Assembly: GCF_003012735.1 (NCBI RefSeq)
Contig: NZ_PXYI01000005.1
Span: 455,864 to 519,863, forward strand
DNA from: Allosphingosinicella deserti
Lineage (GTDB): Bacteria > Pseudomonadota > Alphaproteobacteria > Sphingomonadales > Sphingomonadaceae
Direction: 5' to 3'
DNA: 64,000 nt
This document shows positions 57,023-64,000 of this stretch, piece after piece. The notes beneath the pieces were generated by a model. It saw only the letters and a program-made list of their open reading frames with translations, searched no databases and was not told the origin of the DNA. The stretch's first letter is position 1. Every line of letters begins with the position of its first letter. A program made the position numbers and the translations under genes.

Positions 57023-58467
57023 CGGGCGGCGGGCCAGCGGAACGTCGCGGCAGCGTTCGGGGCGAGTCGGGTTCGGAAATGCCGGCCGTCGCTCGCCACT
57101 GCGAATGCCAGGGCCTTCTTGCCGGCGTTGAAGGCCAGCAAAACCAATGCGCCCTCGTCCTCGAACGCCACCGTCAGCAGATCCGGGTCGGGGCTGGTGG
57201 ACTCGATACGACGGGCACCTCGAGGCACGAAACGGCTGAGATGCCCCAGCGCATAATATTCCGGATTGCGGGTGACCGCCCCGGTCTTGCTGTCGATCGT
57301 CACCACGCCGCGGCAATTGCCGCAGCCGCCGAGATGCGGCCCGAAATTCTCGTCGAGGGCGAGATTCCACAGCAGCACGCCGCGCGCCCAGTTCCGGGTC
57401 GTGCCGATGATGAGATTGCGCATCATCCACGGCCACGCCTCGGTCCAGCCCGGCGACCATTCGCCGCCCGAACATTCGGTGAAGAAGACGTCCTTGTCCG
57501 GGTGGAGATCGCGCACCTTGCTCTGCGCAGAGACGTCGCCGCCGTAGCAATGCCAGGCGACGCCGCTGACGAAGCGCGCCGCCTCGGGATCGGCGAGCAC
57601 GGCCAGCGGCTGCTCGGGCTTGTCCCAATTGTGATCCCATTCGAGGATCCTGGTGGCGAGGCCGGCACGGGCGAATTCGGGCCCGACATAGTGGCCGATG
57701 ATCGCCGCCCGCTGCGCCGCGGACAGGCGCATGCCGGGATAATCGTCCGGTTCGAAATCCGGCTCGTTCTGGATGCTGAGATAGTCGATGGGAACGCCTC
57801 TGGCCCCGAAATCCTGAACCGTGCGCCGCAGATAGGTTGCGAAGGCGGCGCGATATTCGTCGCGAAGCGTGCCCTTGATCATCGATCCGCTGGTCTTCAT
57901 CCAGCCGGGCGGGCTCCACGGCGTCGCCATGATCTTGAGCGAAGTGTTGATCGCGCGCGCGGCGCGGGCGACCGGCAAGACCTCCTGCTCGGCGATCCGC
58001 ACCGAGAAATGCCGCAGCGCCGGGTCGCTCTCGCCCGCCGGCCGGTCGTCATAGCTTTGATGGGTGCGCGAGAAATCCGATCCGCCGATCGTCAGCCGGG
58101 TAAACGAGAAACCGACTCCCCCGTCGCGGCCGAACAGATCCCGCAGCAGGGCATCGCGCTTGGCCGGAGCCAGCTTGTTCTGGATCAGGTAAGCCGAAGC
58201 ATCGGAGATCGCCGCGCCGAAGCCCACCATCTCCTGATAGCGGCGAGTCCGGTCGACCCGGATCGCGCCAGCCGGAGAGCCGGGCTGCAGCACGATTCGC
58301 GGCCGCTCGGACAGGCGGGCCGTACCATCGGGGGTGGTCAGCCAGCTCTCGACCTCCGACGCACCGCGCGGCGCTGCGGCAGCGGCACTTGCCGCGCCGA
58401 CCAGCAGCGCGCCCGCGATCGACCGCCGCGCGACGCGTGCGATCCTCTTCCAGCACATCCCGGCCAT
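57019..58467 (-). CDS. GH30 glycoside hydrolase (beta-1,6-glucanase / glucosylceramidase-like), secreted
   Basis: 482 aa with a signal peptide (SIAGALLVGAASAAAAAP). A GH30 barrel with flanking beta-domain: YQEMVGFGAAISDASAYLIQ, the block ATPWSPPGWMKTSGSM, acid/base Glu in SIQNEPDFEP and nucleophile Glu in VFFTECSGGEW. This is the GH30_1/_3 layout; subfamily 3 cuts beta-1,6-glucan. ATG 58467 was chosen because GAGAGGGG is 4 nt upstream. It heads the GH30-MFS-lacI unit. With GH3 it could degrade branched beta-1,3/1,6-glucans or gentio-oligosaccharides. Confidence 0.9.
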   Translation of the reverse strand: MAGMCWKRIARVARRSIAGALLVGAASAAAAAPRGASEVESWLTTPDGTARLSERPRIVLQPGSPAGAIRVDRTRRYQEMVGFGAAISDASAYLIQNKLAPAKRDALLRDLFGRDGGVGFSFTRLTIGGSDFSRTHQSYDDRPAGESDPALRHFSVRIAEQEVLPVARAARAINTSLKIMATPWSPPGWMKTSGSMIKGTLRDEYRAAFATYLRRTVQDFGARGVPIDYLSIQNEPDFEPDDYPGMRLSAAQRAAIIGHYVGPEFARAGLATRILEWDHNWDKPEQPLAVLADPEAARFVSGVAWHCYGGDVSAQSKVRDLHPDKDVFFTECSGGEWSPGWTEAWPWMMRNLIIGTTRNWARGVLLWNLALDENFGPHLGGCGNCRGVVTIDSKTGAVTRNPEYYALGHLSRFVPRGARRIESTSPDPDLLTVAFEDEGALVLLAFNAGKKALAFAVASDGRHFRTRLAPNAAATFRWPAAR

Positions 58468-58634
58468 ATCACCCCTCTCCATCGCGGCGCGGTCCGACGC
58501 TCGCGCGCACGAGCGTAATCAGGCCAGCCGGGCGAGCTCAAGGTCCATCGAAACGCGATTGCTGTCGCGCGGCGCTTGTCGAAGCCGGCGCAGCCCGACA
58601 GAGGTGCGGTTTCAACTCCAGAGGGTGACCCGAT

Positions 58635-59186
58635 ATGTGGCGTTTCCTTGTTCGCGTTGCCGTGACGACCTTCCAGCGCGGACGGACCGCGATCTGGTTC
58701 GTCACCCGGCCGGAAGCGCTCGGAGTCCACGCGGTGGTGCTGACTCCGGCCGGCAAGATCGTGCTCGTCCGCCAGACCTATACGCCGGGCTGGCGACTGC
58801 CCGGCGGCGGATTGAAGCGCCGCGAGGCGCCGGAGGCGGCGGTGGCTCGGGAGATGCGGGAGGAATTGCGGCTTTCAGGCTTCGGCGCGCTGCATCATGT
58901 CTGCAATTTCGAGCATCAACCGGAATATCGACGCGGCCTCGCGGCGTTGTTCCTGATGACGGAGGCCGTCTACGATGGCCGCCCTTCGCTCGAAGTGGAT
59001 GCGATCGCGGAATTCGCCCCCGATGCACTGCCGGCCGAGGCGACCTGGCTGACCCGGAAATTGATCGCGGCGGCGGTTGCGTCGGATGGGTGGCCCGGCT
59101 GGCGGGCTCCGGTGACTGCGGAGGGGGCGGGCGATCCTTCGGTGCGCCTGCTGCCACCGGATCTCAGCGCATTCGACCGCAGCTGA
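58635..59186 (+). CDS. Nudix hydrolase
   Basis: 183 aa. The Nudix box reads GGLKRREAPEAAVAREMREE followed by LRL: the REMREE core and the Glu at position 7 are intact, but the usual Gly at position 22 is Arg. It is preceded by PGWRLPGG. Substrate unknown; the N-terminal hydrophobic stretch (MWRFLVRVAVTTFQRG) may be a signal anchor or simply the first strand. GAGGGTGA precedes ATG 58635. It converges on the glycosyltransferase gene. 58468-58634, the region divergent to GH30, contains both promoters and no other gene. Confidence 0.82.
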   Translation: MWRFLVRVAVTTFQRGRTAIWFVTRPEALGVHAVVLTPAGKIVLVRQTYTPGWRLPGGGLKRREAPEAAVAREMREELRLSGFGALHHVCNFEHQPEYRRGLAALFLMTEAVYDGRPSLEVDAIAEFAPDALPAEATWLTRKLIAAAVASDGWPGWRAPVTAEGAGDPSVRLLPPDLSAFDRS

Positions 59187-59232
59187 TCCGGAGGGATGGC
59201 GCAGCCGGCCGCGGCCGCCGCCCGCAAAGCCC

Positions 59233-60642
59233 CTAAAAGGCGTTCTTGTGGGCGACGACTCGAAGGGTGTTCACCAGGATGGCGACGTCGCGCCAGATGT
59301 CCCAGCCCTGGATATATTCCATGTCGGACTGCAGCCGGTCGGTAAGATCGGTCGCTTCCACCGTCGCGCCGCGATAGCCGCGGACCTGGGCAAGACCGGT
59401 GATCCCGGGCTTGAGCTGATGGCGCAACCAATAGGTTTCGTCGACCTGCCAGAACAGCCGATTGCCGGCGAGCGAGCCGAGCGCGTGCGGGCGCGGCCCG
59501 ACGAGGCTCATGTCGCCCATCAGCACGTTGAGCAGCTGCGGCAGCTCGTCGACGCTGGTGGCCCGGATGATGCGGCCGAAGCGGGTGATGCGATCGTCGT
59601 CGCGCGAGGCGGAGCGGTTGCCGTCGGCATCGCACAGATCGGTGCGCATGCTGCGGAACTTCAGCACCTGGAACAGGCGGTTGCCGCGGCCGACGCGATT
59701 CTGGCGGAAGAAGACCGGCCCCGGGGATTCGAGCTTGATCACCAGGGCGACGAGCGCAAGCACCGGCAGCAGAAGGATGATCAGCGGCACCGCCACCGAG
59801 AGATCGAGCAGGCGCTTCTGCATGCGGTTGGCGAGGCTGAGCGGCTGCCGTGCGACGACCAGAGTGTCCTTGCCTTCGAACGTGTGCATCGCGATCGCAC
59901 CGACCTCGTTGGCTTCGTCGAGCAGGATTTCGCCGTCAACGTTCGCACCCTTGAGCAGCAAGGCCCAGGCGCGGTGATCCTCGCTGCGGCTGTCGATCAG
60001 CACGCGATCGAACGCCTGCACGATCGTGCCGAAATAGCTGAGCATCTTGGGGTCGCTGAGGTCCGGGCGCAGGCCGATCTGATCGGCGTCGACGATCGTC
60101 GCCGTGCCAAAGTGGCTGCGCATCGGCTTGCCATGCATGACCACCAACTCGTCGAGCAGGGTGCCGCCGGCAAGACGGTGCGCATAACGCGGGAAATAGA
60201 TGCGCCCTGCGATCATCAGCAGCGCCGCCGTCGCCGTGCCTGCGGCGAAATTGAGCCGTGAGATCTCGGCTCCGCTCTTGAGGAAGAAGGCGACGACCAA
60301 GACCATGAATGTCGCGCTTGCGAAGGCGAACAGCGCACGCCGGATTCCCTCGACCGCGCGGGAGAGAGCGTCGCGCGAATACACGCCGCGCATCATCGCG
60401 ATCGCACCGTAGATCAAGGCTACGACGAGTGTGGCGTAGAAATCGCCACGAGGGTAGCCGAGTGCAACCAAGACATTGGTTGCCAACATCGGGCCAATCA
60501 GCAAAGCTGCCATGTCGAAGCCAAACATCTTGGCATAGAGCATGACGCGGAGCGTCTTTCTGGAGAAGCTCGATTGCTTCAAGCCGCCGGCGTTGTTCGC
60601 TTTTACAGCAGCGACGAAACTCTGATGAACACTGGCTTCCAT
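59233..60642 (-). CDS. Undecaprenyl-phosphate sugar phosphotransferase, exopolysaccharide initiation
   Basis: 469 aa, polyisoprenyl-phosphate hexose-1-P transferase of the WbaP/SpsB/PssZ type that starts exopolysaccharide repeat units on the inner membrane. An N-terminal membrane region (four helices within 40-150) is followed by a CoA-binding-like domain, then the catalytic bacterial sugar transferase domain from about 265: KRLLDLSVAVPLIILLLPVL, SPGPVFFRQNRVGRGNRLF, FRSMRTD, DELPQLLNVLMGDMSLVGPR. ATG 60642 was chosen because GGGGG stands 8 nt upstream. It is a single gene, without polymerase or flippase neighbours in the window, suggesting an orphan initiator or cluster edge. Confidence 0.92.
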   Translation of the reverse strand: MEASVHQSFVAAVKANNAGGLKQSSFSRKTLRVMLYAKMFGFDMAALLIGPMLATNVLVALGYPRGDFYATLVVALIYGAIAMMRGVYSRDALSRAVEGIRRALFAFASATFMVLVVAFFLKSGAEISRLNFAAGTATAALLMIAGRIYFPRYAHRLAGGTLLDELVVMHGKPMRSHFGTATIVDADQIGLRPDLSDPKMLSYFGTIVQAFDRVLIDSRSEDHRAWALLLKGANVDGEILLDEANEVGAIAMHTFEGKDTLVVARQPLSLANRMQKRLLDLSVAVPLIILLLPVLALVALVIKLESPGPVFFRQNRVGRGNRLFQVLKFRSMRTDLCDADGNRSASRDDDRITRFGRIIRATSVDELPQLLNVLMGDMSLVGPRPHALGSLAGNRLFWQVDETYWLRHQLKPGITGLAQVRGYRGATVEATDLTDRLQSDMEYIQGWDIWRDVAILVNTLRVVAHKNAF

Positions 60643-60804
60643 TAGGCGAACCCCCAAGCGTCGCTTCGGATGCGTTATGCACCGTACATTGTGCAGTGCA
60701 ATATACCTACCCCGATTCGAGGCAGATCGCTAGGGGGAATCGTCAAAGTGCGCTGCGGTGCAGCACGCCCTGTCCTGAAAAAGGACCGTTTGGGAGAGCG
60801 GCGT

Positions 60805-61077
60805 TTAGAAGAAGAGGCTGATCAGTCCCGCCGTTGCGGCGAGCAAGGCCACCGGCCCGGCGTAGCGCGAAGTCTGCGAAATCAGCCATTCCGCACGCTC
60901 TTCCATGGGGGAACGAAGCGGAAGCGCCAGCTCGAGGCGCTCGGCGTGAAGTCGTTGCGCGAGGTTGCGCTGCAGCTCGTGTGCCGGGCTGAGCGTCTCG
61001 CCCCGCGGGAGGGCAAAGGGCACTTCCGGCGCGGGGGCTTGCGCGTCCGTGTCGATGCGTATCTGAGGCTTGGCCAT
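60805..61077 (-). CDS. Small tail-anchored membrane protein of unknown function
   Basis: 90 aa. The first 70 residues are hydrophilic and charged (AHELQRNLAQRLHAERLELA), with a C-terminal hydrophobic helix (GPVALLAATAGLISLFF) that ends the protein, giving a tail-anchor topology. ATG 61077 has GAGGAG 8-9 nt upstream. No family recognised. It is divergent from the RTX-GH12 gene and shares the regulatory region with its CtrA-box-like sites. It could belong to envelope or exopolysaccharide regulation, but that is guesswork. Confidence 0.6.
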   Translation of the reverse strand: MAKPQIRIDTDAQAPAPEVPFALPRGETLSPAHELQRNLAQRLHAERLELALPLRSPMEERAEWLISQTSRYAGPVALLAATAGLISLFF

Positions 61078-61123
61078 GCAACTTCGCTCCTCAATCGAGG
61101 CCATTCCCCTATCGGTGGAGTAG

Positions 61124-61138
61124 TTGACCAAAGGTTAA
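61124..61138. promoter_or_regulatory. CtrA-box-like site 1
   Basis: TTGA-CCAAAGG-TTAA matches the alphaproteobacterial CtrA consensus TTAA-N7-TTAA at 7 of 8 positions, 47 nt upstream of the small membrane protein gene. Its spacer is identical to that of site 2. The 552-bp region 61078-61629 is noticeably AT-richer than the rest and holds no gene. Confidence 0.4.
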
Positions 61139-61337
61139 AGCCGCACGATTGCGGTTCCGGTCTCCCGTACGATCACAGTTTCGTCATATAGAATGTAGAT
61201 CGATCACCCTACCTGCAAACCGGACGTCAGAATATATCGCGGAAAGATAGAGACTTGATCTCAATCTCTCCTCATGAGTCGTCCCAAAATCCGCTTTCAT
61301 ATGCTAACCGTCATAGCTTCGAATCGGCTCATCTTGG

Positions 61338-61352
61338 TTAACCAAAGGTAAA
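61338..61352. promoter_or_regulatory. CtrA-box-like site 2
   Basis: TTAA-CCAAAGG-TAAA, 7 of 8 consensus positions, same spacer as site 1, in the middle of the divergent region. Confidence 0.4.
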
Positions 61353-61542
61353 ACGCGGCCAAGAGGTCTCCATCTCGGAGCGCGCATTCGTTTGCATCGA
61401 TCCGCCAAAGCCCTCCCGCTGCACATGCACGCACACGCGCATCGAAATCGTGAAATCGTTTATGCCTAACAGGATCTTGCCGATACGGTTCGCTAATCCG
61501 CGTAAGGAGATAAGTAGTTTTACGGACCTAATTTATGTTTGG

Positions 61543-61557
61543 TTAATTCGAAACTAA
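61543..61557. promoter_or_regulatory. CtrA-box-like site 3
   Basis: TTAA-TTCGAAA-CTAA, 7 of 8 consensus positions, 73 nt before the RTX-GH12 start, in the right place for a promoter-proximal activator site. Confidence 0.35.
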
Positions 61558-61629
61558 CGCTGACTGAACACCATGTTGCAACGCAGAGCAAGCTAATCAG
61601 AGGGCGAACAATCTCTGGAAGTGCTTACC

Positions 61630-64000
61630 ATGTATCTCACGGCTAAAGGCATTGAACTGAAGCTCTCACCGAAAGGCACGAACTGGGTGTCCTCGGCCGG
61701 CAGCAATATCGTGCGTACTGGGACCAGCTACGGCGACATCTTTCAGGGCGTGACTGGAGACACGCTCATCGGTGGACTGGGAGACGATACCTACCATCTT
61801 TGGGCGATCTCTGCGGCCGCGACGGAATCCAGTGGGCAGGGGAATGACACGGTCTACGCTTACTACTGGGGCGGAGCGACCCTGTCGGCGAATATCGAGA
61901 ACCTCATTCTCAACGGCAAGGGGATGACGGCCGGGACCGGCAATGCGCTCAACAACATCATCGTCGCAGGTGGTGTCGCGGCAACGCTCAATGGGTTGGG
62001 CGGAGACGATGTCCTTGTCGGCGGTGTGGGAGCCGATATCTTCGTCGTCACCGCGGGGAATGGATCGGACGCCATCTATTCTTTCACGCCGGGCTTCGAC
62101 ATCGTGCGCCTGAACGGATACAACATCAGCAATTTCGATCAGATCGTCTCGCATAGCCAGCAGATCGGTAGCGATCTCAAGCTCGCGTTCGGCAATGGCG
62201 AAAGCCTGGTGCTTCGGAACGTCGCGCTCAGCGATCTGGATCCGACCGATTTCGGGTTTGCCCTTCCCAAGGCCCCCGTGCCGCTTGGCTACACGCAGAT
62301 GTACGGTGCAGACCGCGGCTACAATGCCCACGGCTGGTACGTGCTGACCAATGCCTGGGGTGCTGGAAGCCTGAAATTCGGCACGGATTACAGCGTGGAC
62401 GCCATCTACAACAAGACCGACATGACCAAGGGCACGATCTTCAATTGGGACTTTCCCTACGTCACGCAGGTCGCAGCACCGATCAAGGCGTATCCCAACG
62501 TCCTGTTCGGGGTCTCGCCACAGGGTGAGCAGATCAACCCGACCGACACCACGCGCGTCTTTCCTGCGCGGGTGGGCAGCCTGACCGGCCTGACTGCGAC
62601 ACATGACGTCACGATGCGGGGCAACGTCGGCGGCTACAATGTCTCTTACGACGTCTGGTTCACGACCAAGCCGAACGGAAGCAAGCCGACGATCACCAAC
62701 GAACTGATGATCTGGGTCCACAAAGGCGACGTTCAGCCGTTCGGCAATGTGATCGGTACCTATGTCGACGGCGCATTTACCGCCACCATCTACAGAACCG
62801 GTACCTACACGGCCGTCGTGGCGGACAAGGACATGCTCGCCGGGACGATCGACATCGGCAAGGTCATCGCGCACCTGCAGTCACTCGGCATCATCTCCGC
62901 CGAAGAATATCTCGCCTGCATCAATTTCGGCGCGGAGGTGATCGGGGGCCATGGTTCGATCACCTTGAACGATCTGGATCTCCGTGTCGGAACCATGGGC
63001 GCGAACGGTATCGTCGAAACGCTGGTCACCGGTTCCGGATCGAGCGCGGCCCTGGCACCGACTGCACCCGCCGCGACACCCGTGCCCGCACCGGTCGCCG
63101 CGCCGGACAAGGCTCCGGCCGACGCTGTGTCCGCGCCTGCTGCGTCCGTCCCCGCGGCGACGGCCGGCCACGATCAGCTGTACGGCACGAGCGGCGCGGA
63201 TACGCTGAAGGGCGGTACCGGCAACGACATCTACCATGCCGACGCGAAGGACACGATCGTGGAACTCGCCGGTGAGGGTATCGACGAGGTTCGCACGGCT
63301 GCCTCCACCTTCACGCTCTCTGCCAATGTCGAAAACCTCACGGGCACGGGTAGCGCCGGGCAGGCGCTGATCGGCAATGCGCTGGCAAACGTCATTACCG
63401 GCGGCGCCGGCAATGACACGCTCAACGGCGCCGGCGGCATCGACACGCTTCAGGGCGGACTCGGCAACGATGTCTATTTCGCCGACGGCGACGACGCCGT
63501 GACCGAGGCGGTTGGTGCAGGGGTAGACGAGGTGCGCACTGCGGCGGCGAGCTTCACCTTGAACCCGAACATCGAATATCTCACCGGCACGGCGAGCACG
63601 GGCCAAGTGCTGACGGGCAACGGCATGCAGAACATCATCATTGCCGGGGCTGGTGCCGACACGCTGTACGGCGGCGGCGGCAAGGACAATCTCGACGGCG
63701 GCGCCGGCAACGACGTCCTGGACGGAGGCGCGCTTGCCGACACGCTCAAGGGTGGTCTCGGCGACGACATCTATCTCACCGACGGCCTGGATAGCATCAT
63801 CGAGGCGGCGAATGCGGGCATCGACGAAGTGCGCACGAGCGTGTCGAGCTTCACCCTCGTTGATAATCTCGAAAACCTCACCGGCACCGGGAGCGTCGGG
63901 CAGACGCTCATCGGCAATGCGCTCGCCAATCTGATCACCGGCGGGGTCAGCAACGACACTCTCGACGGGGGCGCCGGCAACGACATCCTGGACGGCGGCA
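61630..64000 (+). CDS. Secreted RTX protein with GH12 endoglucanase domain, 3' truncated by the window
   Basis: ATG 61630 opens a frame without stop to the window end (790 codons). Order: an N-terminal RTX-like unit at about 40-150 (DTLIGGLGDDTYHL, GLGGDDVLVGGVGADIF); a GH12 domain at about 220-465 with PIKAYPNVLFG, SYDVWF, the nucleophile Glu358 in NELMIWVHKGDVQPFG, and the acid/base Glu436 in NFGAEVIGG; a Pro/Ala linker about 475-515; then calcium-binding RTX repeats (GGTGNDIY, GGAGNDTL, GGLGNDVY, GGAGNDVLDGG). There is no N-terminal signal peptide, as expected for type I secretion with a C-terminal signal beyond the window. GH12 enzymes cut beta-1,4-glucans or xyloglucan. The ribosome binding site is weak. 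Confidence 0.88.
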   Translation, partial: MYLTAKGIELKLSPKGTNWVSSAGSNIVRTGTSYGDIFQGVTGDTLIGGLGDDTYHLWAISAAATESSGQGNDTVYAYYWGGATLSANIENLILNGKGMTAGTGNALNNIIVAGGVAATLNGLGGDDVLVGGVGADIFVVTAGNGSDAIYSFTPGFDIVRLNGYNISNFDQIVSHSQQIGSDLKLAFGNGESLVLRNVALSDLDPTDFGFALPKAPVPLGYTQMYGADRGYNAHGWYVLTNAWGAGSLKFGTDYSVDAIYNKTDMTKGTIFNWDFPYVTQVAAPIKAYPNVLFGVSPQGEQINPTDTTRVFPARVGSLTGLTATHDVTMRGNVGGYNVSYDVWFTTKPNGSKPTITNELMIWVHKGDVQPFGNVIGTYVDGAFTATIYRTGTYTAVVADKDMLAGTIDIGKVIAHLQSLGIISAEEYLACINFGAEVIGGHGSITLNDLDLRVGTMGANGIVETLVTGSGSSAALAPTAPAATPVPAPVAAPDKAPADAVSAPAASVPAATAGHDQLYGTSGADTLKGGTGNDIYHADAKDTIVELAGEGIDEVRTAASTFTLSANVENLTGTGSAGQALIGNALANVITGGAGNDTLNGAGGIDTLQGGLGNDVYFADGDDAVTEAVGAGVDEVRTAAASFTLNPNIEYLTGTASTGQVLTGNGMQNIIIAGAGADTLYGGGGKDNLDGGAGNDVLDGGALADTLKGGLGDDIYLTDGLDSIIEAANAGIDEVRTSVSSFTLVDNLENLTGTGSVGQTLIGNALANLITGGVSNDTLDGGAGNDILDGG
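63199..64000 (+). repeat. Tandem RTX repeat units in the GH12 protein
   Basis: Three long units start with D-T-L-x-G-G-x-G-x-D at codons 524, 605 and 704 (63199, 63442, 63739). Each continues with D-E-V-R-T-(A/S)-x-x-(T/S)-F-T-L, N-(L/V/I)-E-(N/Y)-L-T-G-T and G-N-(A/G). Units are 81 and 99 residues long; the second contains an extra GGAGNDVLDGG block. The array continues past the window. Confidence 0.85.

Noticed and set aside
55835..57256. 473-codon plus-strand frame across the MFS and GH30 genes
   Set aside because: Asp/Gly/Arg/Gln-rich antisense composition, no recognisable fold, covered by two well-supported minus-strand genes.
55799..57919. Apparent 706-residue fusion ending in the MFS transporter
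   Set aside because: The first 300 residues are the out-of-frame shadow of GH30. GTG 57022 gives the normal FucP/GluP start.

Overview
The window reads as chromosomal DNA of a GC-rich alphaproteobacterium of the order Sphingomonadales. The signs are four TonB-dependent receptors (TBDRs), one of them partial, with the sphingomonad/caulobacterial plug signature, a sphingan-type exopolysaccharide-initiating glycosyltransferase, a PrnA-family flavin halogenase inside a glucan-use locus, and short dispersed GC-rich palindromes between genes. I saw no rRNA, tRNA, CRISPR array, transposase, phage gene or replication origin.

Layout. 1-12 kb is housekeeping: the 3' end of a TBDR, D-lactate dehydrogenase dld, a convergent TBDR, an SRPBCC protein, an Ada-like methyl sensor/activator, a divergent ohr/ohrR pair with two matching operators, a CYTH-CHAD protein, a Nudix hydrolase, a Na/Pi cotransporter and an ATP-grasp protein. 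12.4-33.9 kb is one co-directional glycogen/trehalose cluster: glgX1-treZ-malQ-treY-pgm-glgP-glgB-glgC-glgA-glgX2-MFS. Glucose-1-P is activated (GlgC), polymerised (GlgA), branched (GlgB), degraded (GlgP, GlgX, MalQ), linked to central metabolism (Pgm) and diverted to trehalose (TreY/TreZ). glgX2 carries an in-frame palindromic element whose second, size-matched copy lies between genes at 2.1-2.2 kb.

34.2-42.2 kb is a Fec-type signalling/import unit: ECF sigma factor, FecR anti-sigma factor, a 1149-aa TBDR with an N-terminal STN signalling domain, and a periplasmic M16 metalloprotease. Sigma and receptor genes share the upstream motif ATGTCGG-N16-CGTCT. 42.2-48.1 kb holds two paralogous GIN-domain (DUF2807) envelope proteins, a beta-propeller/HTH gene pair, a possible 38-aa peptide, an AraC-type regulator broken by two frameshifts, and a GNAT acetyltransferase.

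48.1-58.5 kb, all on the minus strand, is a beta-glucan utilisation locus: GH30-sugar MFS-LacI, then TBDR-GH3-flavin halogenase. Two identical 16-bp LacI-type operators stand in front of the TBDR. 58.6-64 kb has a Nudix hydrolase, the exopolysaccharide glycosyltransferase, a small membrane protein, and, past a 552-bp AT-richer regulatory region with three CtrA-box-like sites, a large secreted protein truncated by the window edge. It consists of RTX repeats, a GH12 endoglucanase domain, then more RTX repeats, and looks like a type I-secreted glycanase next to exopolysaccharide synthesis.
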